A stretch of 64,000 nt of DNA. Origin: an uncultured Lachnospiraceae bacterium (GTDB lineage Bacteria > Bacillota > Clostridia > Lachnospirales > Lachnospiraceae). This document shows, in pieces, positions 51,098 to 58,969 of this stretch. The position numbers and the translations under genes were made by a program. The number at the start of each line of letters is the position of its first letter. Positions within the stretch are counted from its first letter, which is position 1. The stretch is from contig CAJUDM010000025.1 of assembly GCA_910584915.1 (NCBI GenBank), positions 1 through 64,000 on the forward strand, given 5' to 3'. The notes under the pieces are model-generated. The model was not told where the DNA came from. It saw only the letters and a program-made list of their open reading frames with translations, and did not search any database.

Positions 51098-52540
51098 TTA
51101 TTTTGCAGCGAGCACCCTGCACACATATTCATACACACGTTTTGCGGAGGAAATACATAATCTCTCTTCCGTGGTATGAATATTCTTCATGTCCGGTCCC
51201 AGAGAGATGCAGTCAAGGTCCGGACGTTTCTCGAGCAGGATACCACACTCCACACCGGCATGGATCGCCTGGATCTTCGGGGCTTTGCCGTACATCTCCT
51301 CATACACCCTGACGCACAGTTCCCTGAAAGGAGATTCCTTCTTATAGGTCCAGCCCGGATAATCTCCCGTCACTGACACCAGGCCGCCCAAAAGTTCCGT
51401 CAGGGCAGATATCTTTCTGATCAGCGCCTCTTTCTCGCTGGCAACGGAACTCCTCACCGAGGTGATGACCGTCAGTTCCTTCTCTGAAAGCGTCATCATA
51501 CCGTTGTTCAGGGAAGTCTGCACCAGGCCATGCATATCCGCACTCATCGCCTGGACGCCGTTTGGCATGAGAAGCAACAGCTTTTCAGCCCTCTCTCCCG
51601 ACTGTTTATCCAGACAGGACATCGAGACGGCGCTTTCTTTTGTCATCTCGATCCTCACTCCCGGATCTTTTGTGGACAGCTCCGCCTGCAATGTCTTCTC
51701 AAACGCTTTGACCGCTTCATCCAGTTCCTCCTCCTTCCCGGAGGCAATAAACCGGACCGTCGCCTCGCGCGGTATAGCGTTATCTGCCAGGCCGCCAAAA
51801 AGCCCGCAGATGCCGATATCCGTCACCGACGATACCGTCTCAAGAAGCCTTCCCGCCAAAGAGTTGGCATTTCCTCTCTCCCTGTGGATCTCTCCGCCGG
51901 AATGGCCCCCAAGAAGCCCGCAGATCCGGCAGGTATAGAGCGTCCCCTCCTTTTCTTCACGCATGACAGGCAAAACATGTTTTACACTGGCGCCGCCCGC
52001 GCAGCCCGCCAGAAAATATCCCTCGTCCTCAGAGTCCAGATTCAGCAGCCTCGTCCCCTTTACATCCGAAAGATCAAGCGCCTTTGCGCCGTCCATGCCC
52101 ACTTCCTCGTCCACCGTAACCACCACATCCAGATGGGGATGGGGCAGATCATCCGCGTCCAGGATTGCCAGAGCGTAGGCGATGGCGATGCCGTCATCCC
52201 CTCCCAGGCTGGTGTCCTCCGCGTAAATATAGTCTCCTTCCACCGCCGTCCTCAGCGCATCTGCCCTCATATCGATGTCGCTGTCCGGCTTTTTCACCGC
52301 CACCATATCCATATGTCCCTGCAGGATGATGCCCTCCTGCTCCTCATAGCCGGACGTTGCCTCCTTCGAGATGATCACATTCTTCATCTCGTCCTGTCTG
52401 CAGGCAAGCCCTCTCTCCCTCGCGAAAGCGACCAGATAATCGCTCAGTTTTTCCACATTCCCCGAACCGTGCGGAATTCCGCAGATCTCCTCAAAAAAGC
52501 GAAATACCGGTTTGGGTTCCAGTTCTCCTAATACTCCCAT
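51098..52540 (-). CDS. pepD: Aminoacyl-histidine dipeptidase (Xaa-His dipeptidase)
   Basis: About 480 residues of peptidase family M20C. VFRFFEEICGIPHGSGNVEKLSDYL at the start, ILQGHMDMVAVKKPDSDIDM and TSLGGDDGIAIAYALAIL (metal site), VTVDEEVGMDGAKALDLSDVKG, LLGGHSGGEIHRERGNA, and HAGVECGILLEKRPDLDCISLGP at the end. It cleaves dipeptides such as carnosine or Xaa-His. The start at 52540 is preferred because the family sequence begins there; an upstream start at 52576 is possible. Single gene. Confidence 0.94.
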   Translation of the reverse strand: MGVLGELEPKPVFRFFEEICGIPHGSGNVEKLSDYLVAFARERGLACRQDEMKNVIISKEATSGYEEQEGIILQGHMDMVAVKKPDSDIDMRADALRTAVEGDYIYAEDTSLGGDDGIAIAYALAILDADDLPHPHLDVVVTVDEEVGMDGAKALDLSDVKGTRLLNLDSEDEGYFLAGCAGGASVKHVLPVMREEKEGTLYTCRICGLLGGHSGGEIHRERGNANSLAGRLLETVSSVTDIGICGLFGGLADNAIPREATVRFIASGKEEELDEAVKAFEKTLQAELSTKDPGVRIEMTKESAVSMSCLDKQSGERAEKLLLLMPNGVQAMSADMHGLVQTSLNNGMMTLSEKELTVITSVRSSVASEKEALIRKISALTELLGGLVSVTGDYPGWTYKKESPFRELCVRVYEEMYGKAPKIQAIHAGVECGILLEKRPDLDCISLGPDMKNIHTTEERLCISSAKRVYEYVCRVLAAK

Positions 52541-52638
52541 AAAATGACCCTGCCTTTCCTCAATATACTGACTCAAAATATCTGATGTGTCAGACCGCTA
52601 AAGTTCTCTTTTCCACGCCACAGTATGCATAAATGCGA

Positions 52639-52664
52639 AAATCGAGTGGATACCCACCCGATTT
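52639..52664 (-). terminator. Terminator of the infC-rpmI-rplT operon
   Basis: AAATCG (52639-52644) with CGATTT (52659-52664) and inner GTGG/CCAC; on the minus strand it ends in a short T-run. About 60 bp after the rplT stop. Confidence 0.6.
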
Positions 52665-52726
52665 CTCCTCACCCGTATATCTGCCGCAAAACTACTGTTT
52701 TTACGCCTGCAGATCCCGGCTTTCTC

Positions 52727-53080
52727 TTACAGTCTGCTCTTTGCAAGTTCTGCCAGGGACGCAAAACCTTCGGCATCATTCACCGCGAGCTCCGCCAGCA
52801 TCTTTCTGTTGATCTCTACCTCAGCCATCTTCAGGCCGTGCATAAATTTGCTGTATGATAAACCGTTCATTCTTGCAGCCGCGTTGATACGCGCGATCCA
52901 CAGTCTTCTGAACTGACGTTTTCTCTCTTTTCTACCCGCATAAGAACTTGCCAGCGCCCTCATCACAGACTGCTTGGCGATCCTGTACTGTTTCGACCTT
53001 GCACCTCTGTAGCCTTTTGCAAGCTTTAATACTCTGTTATGTTTTTTTCTGGCGTTCATGCCGCCTTTTACTCTTGCCAT
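52727..53080 (-). CDS. rplT: 50S ribosomal protein L20
   Basis: A 117-residue protein: MARVKGGMNARKKHNRVLKLAKGYRGARSKQYRIAKQ at the start and LAELAKSRL at the end are standard for L20. It is an early assembly protein binding 23S rRNA. In Firmicutes it also represses its own operon by binding the leader mRNA; the leader here has a matching switch. Third gene after infC and rpmI. Confidence 0.98.
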   Translation of the reverse strand: MARVKGGMNARKKHNRVLKLAKGYRGARSKQYRIAKQSVMRALASSYAGRKERKRQFRRLWIARINAAARMNGLSYSKFMHGLKMAEVEINRKMLAELAVNDAEGFASLAELAKSRL

Positions 53081-53163
53081 TCTTTTATCCTCCTAACCGA
53101 TCATTTCTATCTGATTCTCCCGACCACTCAAAAACGAGTCCATCGGCAACTGTTCCTGCCGCT

Positions 53164-53361
53164 CTACAAATAGGGAAGGATCTTTTTCATATTCTTTACA
53201 TTTGTCGCATCCGTCATAGCTGCTTTTCTTAAATTTCTCTTCGTCTTTGTGCTCTTCTTGGTTAAGATATGGCGCCTATAAGCTTTATTTCTTTTCAGTT
53301 TCCCTGTTCCGGTTGCTTTGAAACGCTTTGCAGCCGCTCTGCTTGTCTTCATTTTTGGCAT
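53164..53361 (-). CDS. rpmI: 50S ribosomal protein L35
   Basis: A 65-residue basic protein: MPKMKTSRAAAKRFKATGTGKLKRNKAYRRHILTKKSTKTKRNLRKAA, standard for L35. Between infC (43 bp upstream) and rplT (83 bp downstream) in the conserved order. Confidence 0.98.
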   Translation of the reverse strand: MPKMKTSRAAAKRFKATGTGKLKRNKAYRRHILTKKSTKTKRNLRKAAMTDATNVKNMKKILPYL

Positions 53362-53404
53362 AATTCATTCCTCCTGTATTCACTTAATTTTCCCTAAACG
53401 AAAG

Positions 53405-53911
53405 CTACCTTTTCTGAGTCAAGAACATGGTCATGCTTCGCCCTTCCACTTTCGGCGCTCTGTCAACTACCGCGATGTCCGCAAGCGCCTGCGCAAAATC
53501 GTCCAGGATATGCTTGCTGTTGTTCATATGCGCCATCTCGCGTCCCCTGAAGCGCAGAGTGATCTTTACCTTATCGCCCTTACTCAGGAACTTCCTTGCC
53601 GCATTCACCTTGGTATTCAGGTCATTCGTATCAATGTTCGGAGAAAGCCGCAGTTCTTTTACTTCCGTAGTCTTCTGCTTCTTCTTAGCATCCTTTTCTT
53701 TTCTGGTCTGCTCATATCTGAACTTTCCATAATCAACAATCCTGCAGACCGGAGGCTTTGCCGTAGGTGCGATCTTCACCAGATCCACGCCGGCCTCTTC
53801 CGCCAGTTTCATGGCGTCCCTGCATGACATGACGCCAAGCTGCTGACCGTCCTCGCCTATGACACGCACTTCTCTGTCTCTAATCTGTTCGTTAATGAAA
53901 TAATCGCTAAT
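53405..53911 (-). CDS. infC: Translation initiation factor IF-3 with ATT start codon
   Basis: A 168-residue IF-3: ISDYFINEQIRDREVRVIGEDGQQLGV at the start, VDLVKIAPTAKPPVCRIVDYGKFRYEQ and the C-domain FRGREMAHMNNSKHILDDFAQALADIAVV. Alignment with other IF-3 proteins puts the start at ATT (53911-53909), preceded by GGGGGAGGGAAAGACT. A TTG 39 bp upstream keeps the frame but adds residues not found in the family and lacks a ribosome binding site. Rare ATT starts on infC allow feedback, since IF-3 rejects non-canonical initiation codons. Confidence 0.95.
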   Translation of the reverse strand: MSDYFINEQIRDREVRVIGEDGQQLGVMSCRDAMKLAEEAGVDLVKIAPTAKPPVCRIVDYGKFRYEQTRKEKDAKKKQKTTEVKELRLSPNIDTNDLNTKVNAARKFLSKGDKVKITLRFRGREMAHMNNSKHILDDFAQALADIAVVDRAPKVEGRSMTMFLTQKR

Positions 53912-53983
53912 AGTCTTTCCCTCCCCCTTGATCCGAATAAGCAGGCTCAACCCGCTTCAACGACTTTTCTTTTCTCTGTACGC

Positions 53984-54120
53984 AAAAAGTGGATAGCAGC
54001 ACTATCCACCAAATCAAGTTCTTCAATAAACCCGGCAAATCACATGACCACCGAATCCAAAAGATCAAAATTTTGAACACCTGCCAGCGAAGCCGCAGGG
54101 TGAGAGTGGATACTCTGCTT
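53984..54120 (-). promoter_or_regulatory. L20-type leader with terminator/antiterminator switch
   Basis: On the minus strand GTGGATAG (54009-54002) pairs with CTATCCAC (53996-53989) and is followed by a T-run (53988-53984): a terminator before infC. Further 5', TATCCAC (54112-54106) is complementary to GTGGATA of the terminator, so it can form the long-range alternative pairing known from L20 leaders. The remainder up to 54253 shows no gene. Confidence 0.78.
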
Positions 54121-54253
54121 GTTTTTATGCGATTCCCGCATCACAGCCGAAACATAGAATGCATCGCACTTTGATATCTTAGCATCGTATCCGGTAAATG
54201 TCAATGCCTTACGGAAATCTTTTTTACAAATATATGACGATGATACGGAGACA

Positions 54254-55102
54254 CTATTGCCTTCCTTCACTTCCGCAAAGCCTGATCTTTTCGCATACCA
54301 GTTTTGTCACGCGCTCCATCCCCGCCATCCCGTATTTCTTCGGATCAAAGGCATCCGGATTCTCCTTCAGAAACGCTTTGACGCCGTCGCTGTAGGCGAT
54401 CCGAAGCTCTGTCGCAAAATTCACCTTGCAGATACCCCGCCTGATGCACTCCCGCACCGTCTCATCGGGCACGCCGGAGGCGCCGTGGAGCACTAACGGA
54501 ATGCTGACCCTCTCCCTGATCTCGGAGAGCCTGGGAAGATCCAGCTTCGGCTCCCCTTTGTAGATCCCGTGCGCCGTACCGATAGCTACCGCCAGGGAAT
54601 CGATCCCCGTCTCCTCCACAAAGCGCACCGCATCCTCCGGATCTGTGTATCCCGGATCATTACATTCCAGGTCATCCTCCTTGCCGCCCACTTTGCCGAG
54701 TTCCGCCTCCACCGGAATATCCGATGCGCTGCAGGCATCCACCACTTTTTTTGTCAGCGCGATATTGTCCTCGAACGCCTCCTTCGAGCCATCGATCATA
54801 ATGGAAGTATATCCCGCCCTGAACGCCTGCATGGCAAGAGCGAAACTGCTGCCGTGGTCTAAATGAAGCGCCACAGGCACCTGCGCATGCTCCGCCGCCG
54901 CCTTTACATTGGCGCAATACATGGAAATACCGGCGTACTTTATCGTGGAGGGCGTGGTCTGTAAGATAACAGGCGCTTTCATCTCCTCCGCAGCCTTTAC
55001 CACCGCCATCACCATCTCCATATTTTCCACATTGAATGCGCCTACCGCATATCCGCCCTCCCTGGCATCCATCAATAACTGTTTTGTCGTCACAAATGAC
55101 AT
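54254..55102 (-). CDS. Class II ketose-bisphosphate aldolase
   Basis: A 282-residue zinc-dependent aldolase. HLDHGSSFALAMQAFRAGYTSIMIDGS (catalytic Asp and Zn His), VEAELGKVGGKEDD, VAIGTAHGIYKGEPKLDLPRL, LVLHGASGVPDETVRECI and VNFATELRIAY follow the GatY/KbaY/FbaA pattern. It splits fructose- or tagatose-1,6-bisphosphate into triose phosphates. The PfkB-family kinase lies immediately upstream and a GatD-like dehydrogenase is in the same locus, so tagatose-1,6-bisphosphate is a good candidate. A dispersed hairpin element sits in its leader. Confidence 0.93.
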   Translation of the reverse strand: MSFVTTKQLLMDAREGGYAVGAFNVENMEMVMAVVKAAEEMKAPVILQTTPSTIKYAGISMYCANVKAAAEHAQVPVALHLDHGSSFALAMQAFRAGYTSIMIDGSKEAFEDNIALTKKVVDACSASDIPVEAELGKVGGKEDDLECNDPGYTDPEDAVRFVEETGIDSLAVAIGTAHGIYKGEPKLDLPRLSEIRERVSIPLVLHGASGVPDETVRECIRRGICKVNFATELRIAYSDGVKAFLKENPDAFDPKKYGMAGMERVTKLVCEKIRLCGSEGRQ

Positions 55103-55147
55103 AATCCTATCCCTCTTTCCGTCATATTAATATTTTTCCCATTTATT

Positions 55148-55247
55148 CGTTGCTTTATTGCGCAAAGAAATAATATGGCTCACGAGTTTGTGACAGGCAA
55201 CGCGCAGACACAAATCTCGCGATTGATAATTTTAATTTTCTATCTTT
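55148..55247 (-). repeat. Dispersed ~100-bp hairpin element between kinase and aldolase genes
   Basis: About 92% identical to 24909-25008 over 100 bp. It begins at the stop codon of the PfkB gene and ends 45 nt before the aldolase start. Stem CGAGATTTGTG/CACAAACTCG (55219-55183 on the minus strand) has a loop containing CGTTGC (55202-55197), complementary to GCAACG (55153-55148). The AT-rich hairpin is partly decayed. Confidence 0.75.
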
Positions 55248-56175
55248 ACAGCCTGACTACTTTCACTTCCTCAAAAAGCTTTTCACAGACTGCCGGCTCA
55301 AAACTTCCCGTATCCGGTGAGAGCGCGTTGGCAGATGCCACAGCCACCGCATAGCGCAGCATGCGCTCCGGCTCAAAACCTCTCTTTAACGCCACAGCCA
55401 TGGCGCCCACCATGGAATCGCCGCAGCCCACCGTATTGACTGCTTCCACCTTCGGGGCATCCGCCTGCAGCACACCTTCCCTGCACGCCATGAGCGCTCC
55501 GTCGCCGCCGAGGGAGACCACCACATAGGAGATACCCTGCCCGCAGAGTTTCTCCGCCCTGGCGATCACATCCTCCCTTCCGGCGATCTTTGCCGAAAAA
55601 AGCTGTTCCAGCTCATCCTGATTCGGCTTCACCAGTGTCGGGCAGGCTTCCAGGCCCTTCTCAAGCAGCACGCCGCTGGTATCAAGGATCACCTGTTTCC
55701 CCGCCCGTTTTGCCGTCAGTATCATCTCTCTGTAGATATCGGCGGGAAGTCCCGCCGGCACGCTGCCGGACATCGTCACCACCTGCGAATCCCCGATGAT
55801 CTCCGGAAACCGTTCCAAAAACTTAAGTTTTTCCCGCTCCGTCACAGCGCAGCCCGGCTCCAGGTACTCGGTGGAGCCGAATACCTCATCCAGAATATTG
55901 ATACAGCTTCTTGTCTCCCCCTCAATATGTTCAAATGCATGGGGAATATCGTCCTTATCCAACAGCGCTTCCAGATACTTTCCGTTATAGCCGCCCACAA
56001 GCCCTGTGGCGAGAACCTCCTCACCGCACAGATGCACTGCTCTCGCCACATTCAGCCCTTTTCCGCCGGCAGAATTATGTACCGCTTTTACCCGCATCAC
56101 CCTCCCGTTCTCAATAGCGCCTTCCATATAATACGCTTTGTCGATCGATGCGTTCAGCGTGACTGTTGTAATCAT
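55246..56175 (-). CDS. PfkB-family hexose-phosphate kinase (FruK/LacC type)
   Basis: About 309 residues. Substrate loop NSAGGKGLNVARAVHLCG, anion-hole motif VNTVGCGDSMVGAMAVALKRG (catalytic Asp), and LDTSGVLLEKGLEACPTLVKPNQDELEQLF match 1-phosphofructokinase and tagatose-6-phosphate kinase. With GatD-like and class II aldolase genes beside it, tagatose-6-phosphate is the likelier substrate. The ATG at 56175 follows GGGAGGATCGGATATC. Same direction as the aldolase. Confidence 0.92.
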   Translation of the reverse strand: MITTVTLNASIDKAYYMEGAIENGRVMRVKAVHNSAGGKGLNVARAVHLCGEEVLATGLVGGYNGKYLEALLDKDDIPHAFEHIEGETRSCINILDEVFGSTEYLEPGCAVTEREKLKFLERFPEIIGDSQVVTMSGSVPAGLPADIYREMILTAKRAGKQVILDTSGVLLEKGLEACPTLVKPNQDELEQLFSAKIAGREDVIARAEKLCGQGISYVVVSLGGDGALMACREGVLQADAPKVEAVNTVGCGDSMVGAMAVALKRGFEPERMLRYAVAVASANALSPDTGSFEPAVCEKLFEEVKVVRL

Positions 56176-56204
56176 GATATCCGATCCTCCCATTCAAGGT
56201 AACT

Positions 56205-56258
56205 ACCCCGTTGCAGGCAGCGGGGCATCAAACCTGCAACACTGCAGAGCAACGGGGT
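56205..56258. other. GC-rich stem in the gap between aldo/keto reductase and PfkB genes
   Basis: ACCCCGTTGC (56205-56214) pairs perfectly with GCAACGGGGT (56249-56258). The 222-bp gap is noticeably GC-rich and has further short inverted repeats (GCCGG...CCGGC). It may be a terminator, attenuator or repeat remnant. Confidence 0.5.
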
Positions 56259-56397
56259 GTGTGGCCTTCGCGGCAGTCGCCAAATGTGCATCCGGGCATG
56301 CACACCTGGCCCGCTGCCCGCGGGAACCAGCCCGCCCCGCGACAGGCTCATGCCGGCAGATATCCGGCAAAGAACCTGACCATACAGGATACCGGCA

Positions 56398-57414
56398 TTA
56401 TTCCGCGTCCGGGCAGTCCACGATCACGCCTTCCTCATCCCAGAGGTCATGCCAGTCGGTGGCGCCTTCCCACAGGAATACCTGTCCCTTTACCAGACGA
56501 TTGTTCTTCTCAAGCCCCGCGATCACTTTCATCTCTTCTTCTGTCAACAGCTCCGTCACTGTGGATTCCAGATTGCTCGTATATTCCATCTCATGGATGG
56601 AGAACGGAATCGGGATCTGCCCCCTCTGCACCGCCCATTTCAGCGCTATGATCGCGGGATGCACACCGTGCGCCTCGGCGATCGCCTTAAATTCCGGCAC
56701 CTGCATATCCGCGATATCCGTCGGCTCCATATCGCGCTCCGGCCTCTGGGGAGAACCGAGGGGCATAAAACCGATGGGCTGGATATCGTGAGCTTTCAGG
56801 TAATCGAACAGCTCCTGCTGCTGGAAGCAGGGATGAAGCTCTAACTCACACGCCACAGGTTTGATCTCAAATTTGTCGATGACTGCGTTCAGCTTCGGGA
56901 TCGTCATATTGGAAATACCGATATGGCGGATCAATCCCTTTCTCACCAGTTCCTCACACTGCCTGTATGTATCCATAAATTCCGCCACGGAAAAGGGTTT
57001 TGAATCCGGGTTTCTGGAATCCACAGTGCAATGAGGCGCATGGTAATTCGGGAACGGCCAGTGGATAAAGAACAGGTCGATATACCCGCACTTTAAATCC
57101 TCGATACTCTTTCTGCAGGACTTCTCCACCTCCCTGTGCATATCGTTCCAGACCTTTGTCATAATATAGAGATCTTTTCTCTCCACTACGCCTTCTTGAA
57201 AAGCCGCCTCAAAGACCTCGCCGATCTGGTCTTCATTTCCGTAACATGCCGCGCAGTCAAACATCCGGTACCCCGCCCTGATGGCACCTGCCACCGCGTT
57301 TGACACCTGCTCCGCCGTGAACCTGTCGGAACCGAACGTCCCCATGCCGATGCAGGGAACCTTATCCCCCGTATTCAATGTGATCTGTGGAACTTTTGCC
57401 GCTTCTACTGCCAT
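56398..57414 (-). CDS. Aldo/keto reductase
   Basis: A 338-residue NADPH-dependent TIM-barrel reductase. The catalytic tetrad is visible: Asp and Tyr in FDCAACYGNEDQIG, Lys in IMTKVWN, His in DLFFIHWPF. The substrate-facing GISNMTIPKLN and cofactor segment (IPFSIHEMEY in place of the usual IPKS) follow. It interconverts a sugar or polyol with its carbonyl form. GAGGAAAGAGTT precedes the ATG. It lies between the GatD-like and PfkB genes, all in one direction, suggesting polyol/sugar interconversion. Confidence 0.93.
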   Translation of the reverse strand: MAVEAAKVPQITLNTGDKVPCIGMGTFGSDRFTAEQVSNAVAGAIRAGYRMFDCAACYGNEDQIGEVFEAAFQEGVVERKDLYIMTKVWNDMHREVEKSCRKSIEDLKCGYIDLFFIHWPFPNYHAPHCTVDSRNPDSKPFSVAEFMDTYRQCEELVRKGLIRHIGISNMTIPKLNAVIDKFEIKPVACELELHPCFQQQELFDYLKAHDIQPIGFMPLGSPQRPERDMEPTDIADMQVPEFKAIAEAHGVHPAIIALKWAVQRGQIPIPFSIHEMEYTSNLESTVTELLTEEEMKVIAGLEKNNRLVKGQVFLWEGATDWHDLWDEEGVIVDCPDAE

Positions 57415-57595
57415 AACTCTTTCCTCCTGTATATTATTGTTTATTTTATATATCTCTTTTCTGCCGGATATACCACACCGCCCGGCATGGTACGCTTCGC
57501 GGTGCGCGCCCGCCCTGCCGGGTCCGACATATCCGCTTCCAATAGAATAACCTCACCGTCCGGCATAATGCGCTTCTTCCGGCTTCGATATCCCG

Positions 57596-58645
57596 TCACG
57601 CCTCGCTGTCGATCAGGATCTTCCCTTTCACCAAGCCCGGCGTCTTATACATCTCAAACGCCTGATCGATCTGTGAGAGCGGCATCTTTTTATAGATAAA
57701 AGAATCGTCGAACTGTAACTGTCCCGTCTTAAAGCAGTGTGCCGCGAGTTCCCACTCATCCCCGGGGAAGGGCGCCGAATAACTCATCCAGGAGCCGGTC
57801 AGATAAAATTCCTTCCGATTGATATTTTCCCACTCCTCCACACTGAAGGCAAGCTCCCTCGTCGGCGTCCCGATAAAGCACACCTGTGCCTTGTTTCCCG
57901 CAAGCGCAAACGCCATCTTCATCGTCGCCGTATTGCCCGCTGTCTCATATACGTAGTCAAAGCCTCTGCCACCTGTCAGCTCCTTCACCTGATCCATATA
58001 GCCCGCTGCGGCGGAATTCACGCCCGCATCGGCGCCGAGGCGCCTCGCCAGGTCCAGCCTCTCCTCCACGATATCGAAAACCGCCACTTTTTTCGCGCCG
58101 TATATCTTCGCCCACTGCATGGTCAGCATCCCGATCGTGCCGCCGCCCAGGATCGCCACGGTTTTTCCCCCTTTGTAATCGAGCCTCCGCAGCCCGTGGA
58201 GCGCCACCGTCGCCGGCTCAAACAGTGCGCCCATCTCGAAGCTGACCGTATCGTCAAACTTCACCACATTTCTCTCCGGCACCGCCACATACTTCGCAAA
58301 GCTGCCGAACTCCCTCGAGCCGATAAAGCTGTAATGTTTACAGAGGGAATAGTTTCCCTTCTGGCAGTCCTCACACTCCATACAGGGCACAAGCGGCACG
58401 CCCGCCACCCTGTCGCCGGGTTTTACCGAAGTGACTCCCTCCCCCACTTCCTCCACTGTGCCGGAAAACTCATGTCCCAGCACATTCGGAAAATAGTGGC
58501 ATGCATCCCCGTTCACCCTCGGAATGTCCGAGCCGCAGATGCCGGTGTATTTCACCTTCACCAACACTTTCCCAGGCTCCGCCGCCGGTTTCGCGATCTC
58601 CTCATAACGGATATCATTTTTTGCGTGTACAACTCCTGCTTTCAT
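57596..58645 (-). CDS. GatD-like zinc-dependent polyol-phosphate dehydrogenase
   Basis: A 349-residue medium-chain dehydrogenase. TGICGSDIPRVNGDACHYFPNVLGHEFSG (catalytic Zn), CMECEDCQKGNYSLC (structural Zn), GSREFGSFAKYVAVPERNV, GGGTIGMLTMQWAKIYGAKKV (NAD binding) and FYLTGSWMSYSAPFPGDEWE. The last segment and CGSDIPR closely follow E. coli galactitol-1-phosphate dehydrogenase as I recall it. TAAGGAGAAACCT precedes the ATG. Three 102-bp repeats fill the space up to the kinase gene. Confidence 0.9.
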   Translation of the reverse strand: MKAGVVHAKNDIRYEEIAKPAAEPGKVLVKVKYTGICGSDIPRVNGDACHYFPNVLGHEFSGTVEEVGEGVTSVKPGDRVAGVPLVPCMECEDCQKGNYSLCKHYSFIGSREFGSFAKYVAVPERNVVKFDDTVSFEMGALFEPATVALHGLRRLDYKGGKTVAILGGGTIGMLTMQWAKIYGAKKVAVFDIVEERLDLARRLGADAGVNSAAAGYMDQVKELTGGRGFDYVYETAGNTATMKMAFALAGNKAQVCFIGTPTRELAFSVEEWENINRKEFYLTGSWMSYSAPFPGDEWELAAHCFKTGQLQFDDSFIYKKMPLSQIDQAFEMYKTPGLVKGKILIDSEA

Positions 58646-58662
58646 AGGTTTCTCCTTATTCT

Positions 58663-58968
58663 AGTTCCGCATATCACCTCCCAGCACCTCTATACGCAGA
58701 GATATTTCCGAACGCTCTGCGTTCGTAAATCCTCTGGGCGCTGTTCGGCGATATGCTGTTTTTCAGTTCCGCATATCACCTCCCAGCACCTCTATACGCA
58801 GAGATATTTCCGAACGCTCTGCGTTCGTAAATCCTCTGGGCGCTGTTCGGCGATATGCTGTTTTTCAGTTCCGCATATCACCTCCCAGCACCTTTTTCCG
58901 CAGAGATATTTCCGAACGCTCTGCGTTCGTAAATCCTCTGGGCACTGTTCGGGGATATGCTGTTTTTT
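58663..58968 (-). repeat. Three tandem 102-bp repeats between kinase and GatD-like genes
   Basis: Units at 58663-58764, 58765-58866 and 58867-58968. The first two are identical and the third differs at about six positions. Each holds the hairpin CGAACGC-AGA-GCGTTCG, an alternative stem CGCAGAG/CTCTGCG using the same bases, CCCAG/CTGGG, and closing arms GCATATC/GATATGC. On the minus strand each also carries GGGAGGTGATATG, a strong ribosome-binding-like sequence. They start 17 bp upstream of the GatD-like start and end 1 bp before the kinase stop. Confidence 0.93.
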
Positions 58969-58969
58969 A

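Noticed and set aside
58663..58968. CRISPR-like array
   Set aside because: Units are contiguous 102-bp repeats with no variable spacers and no cas genes nearby.
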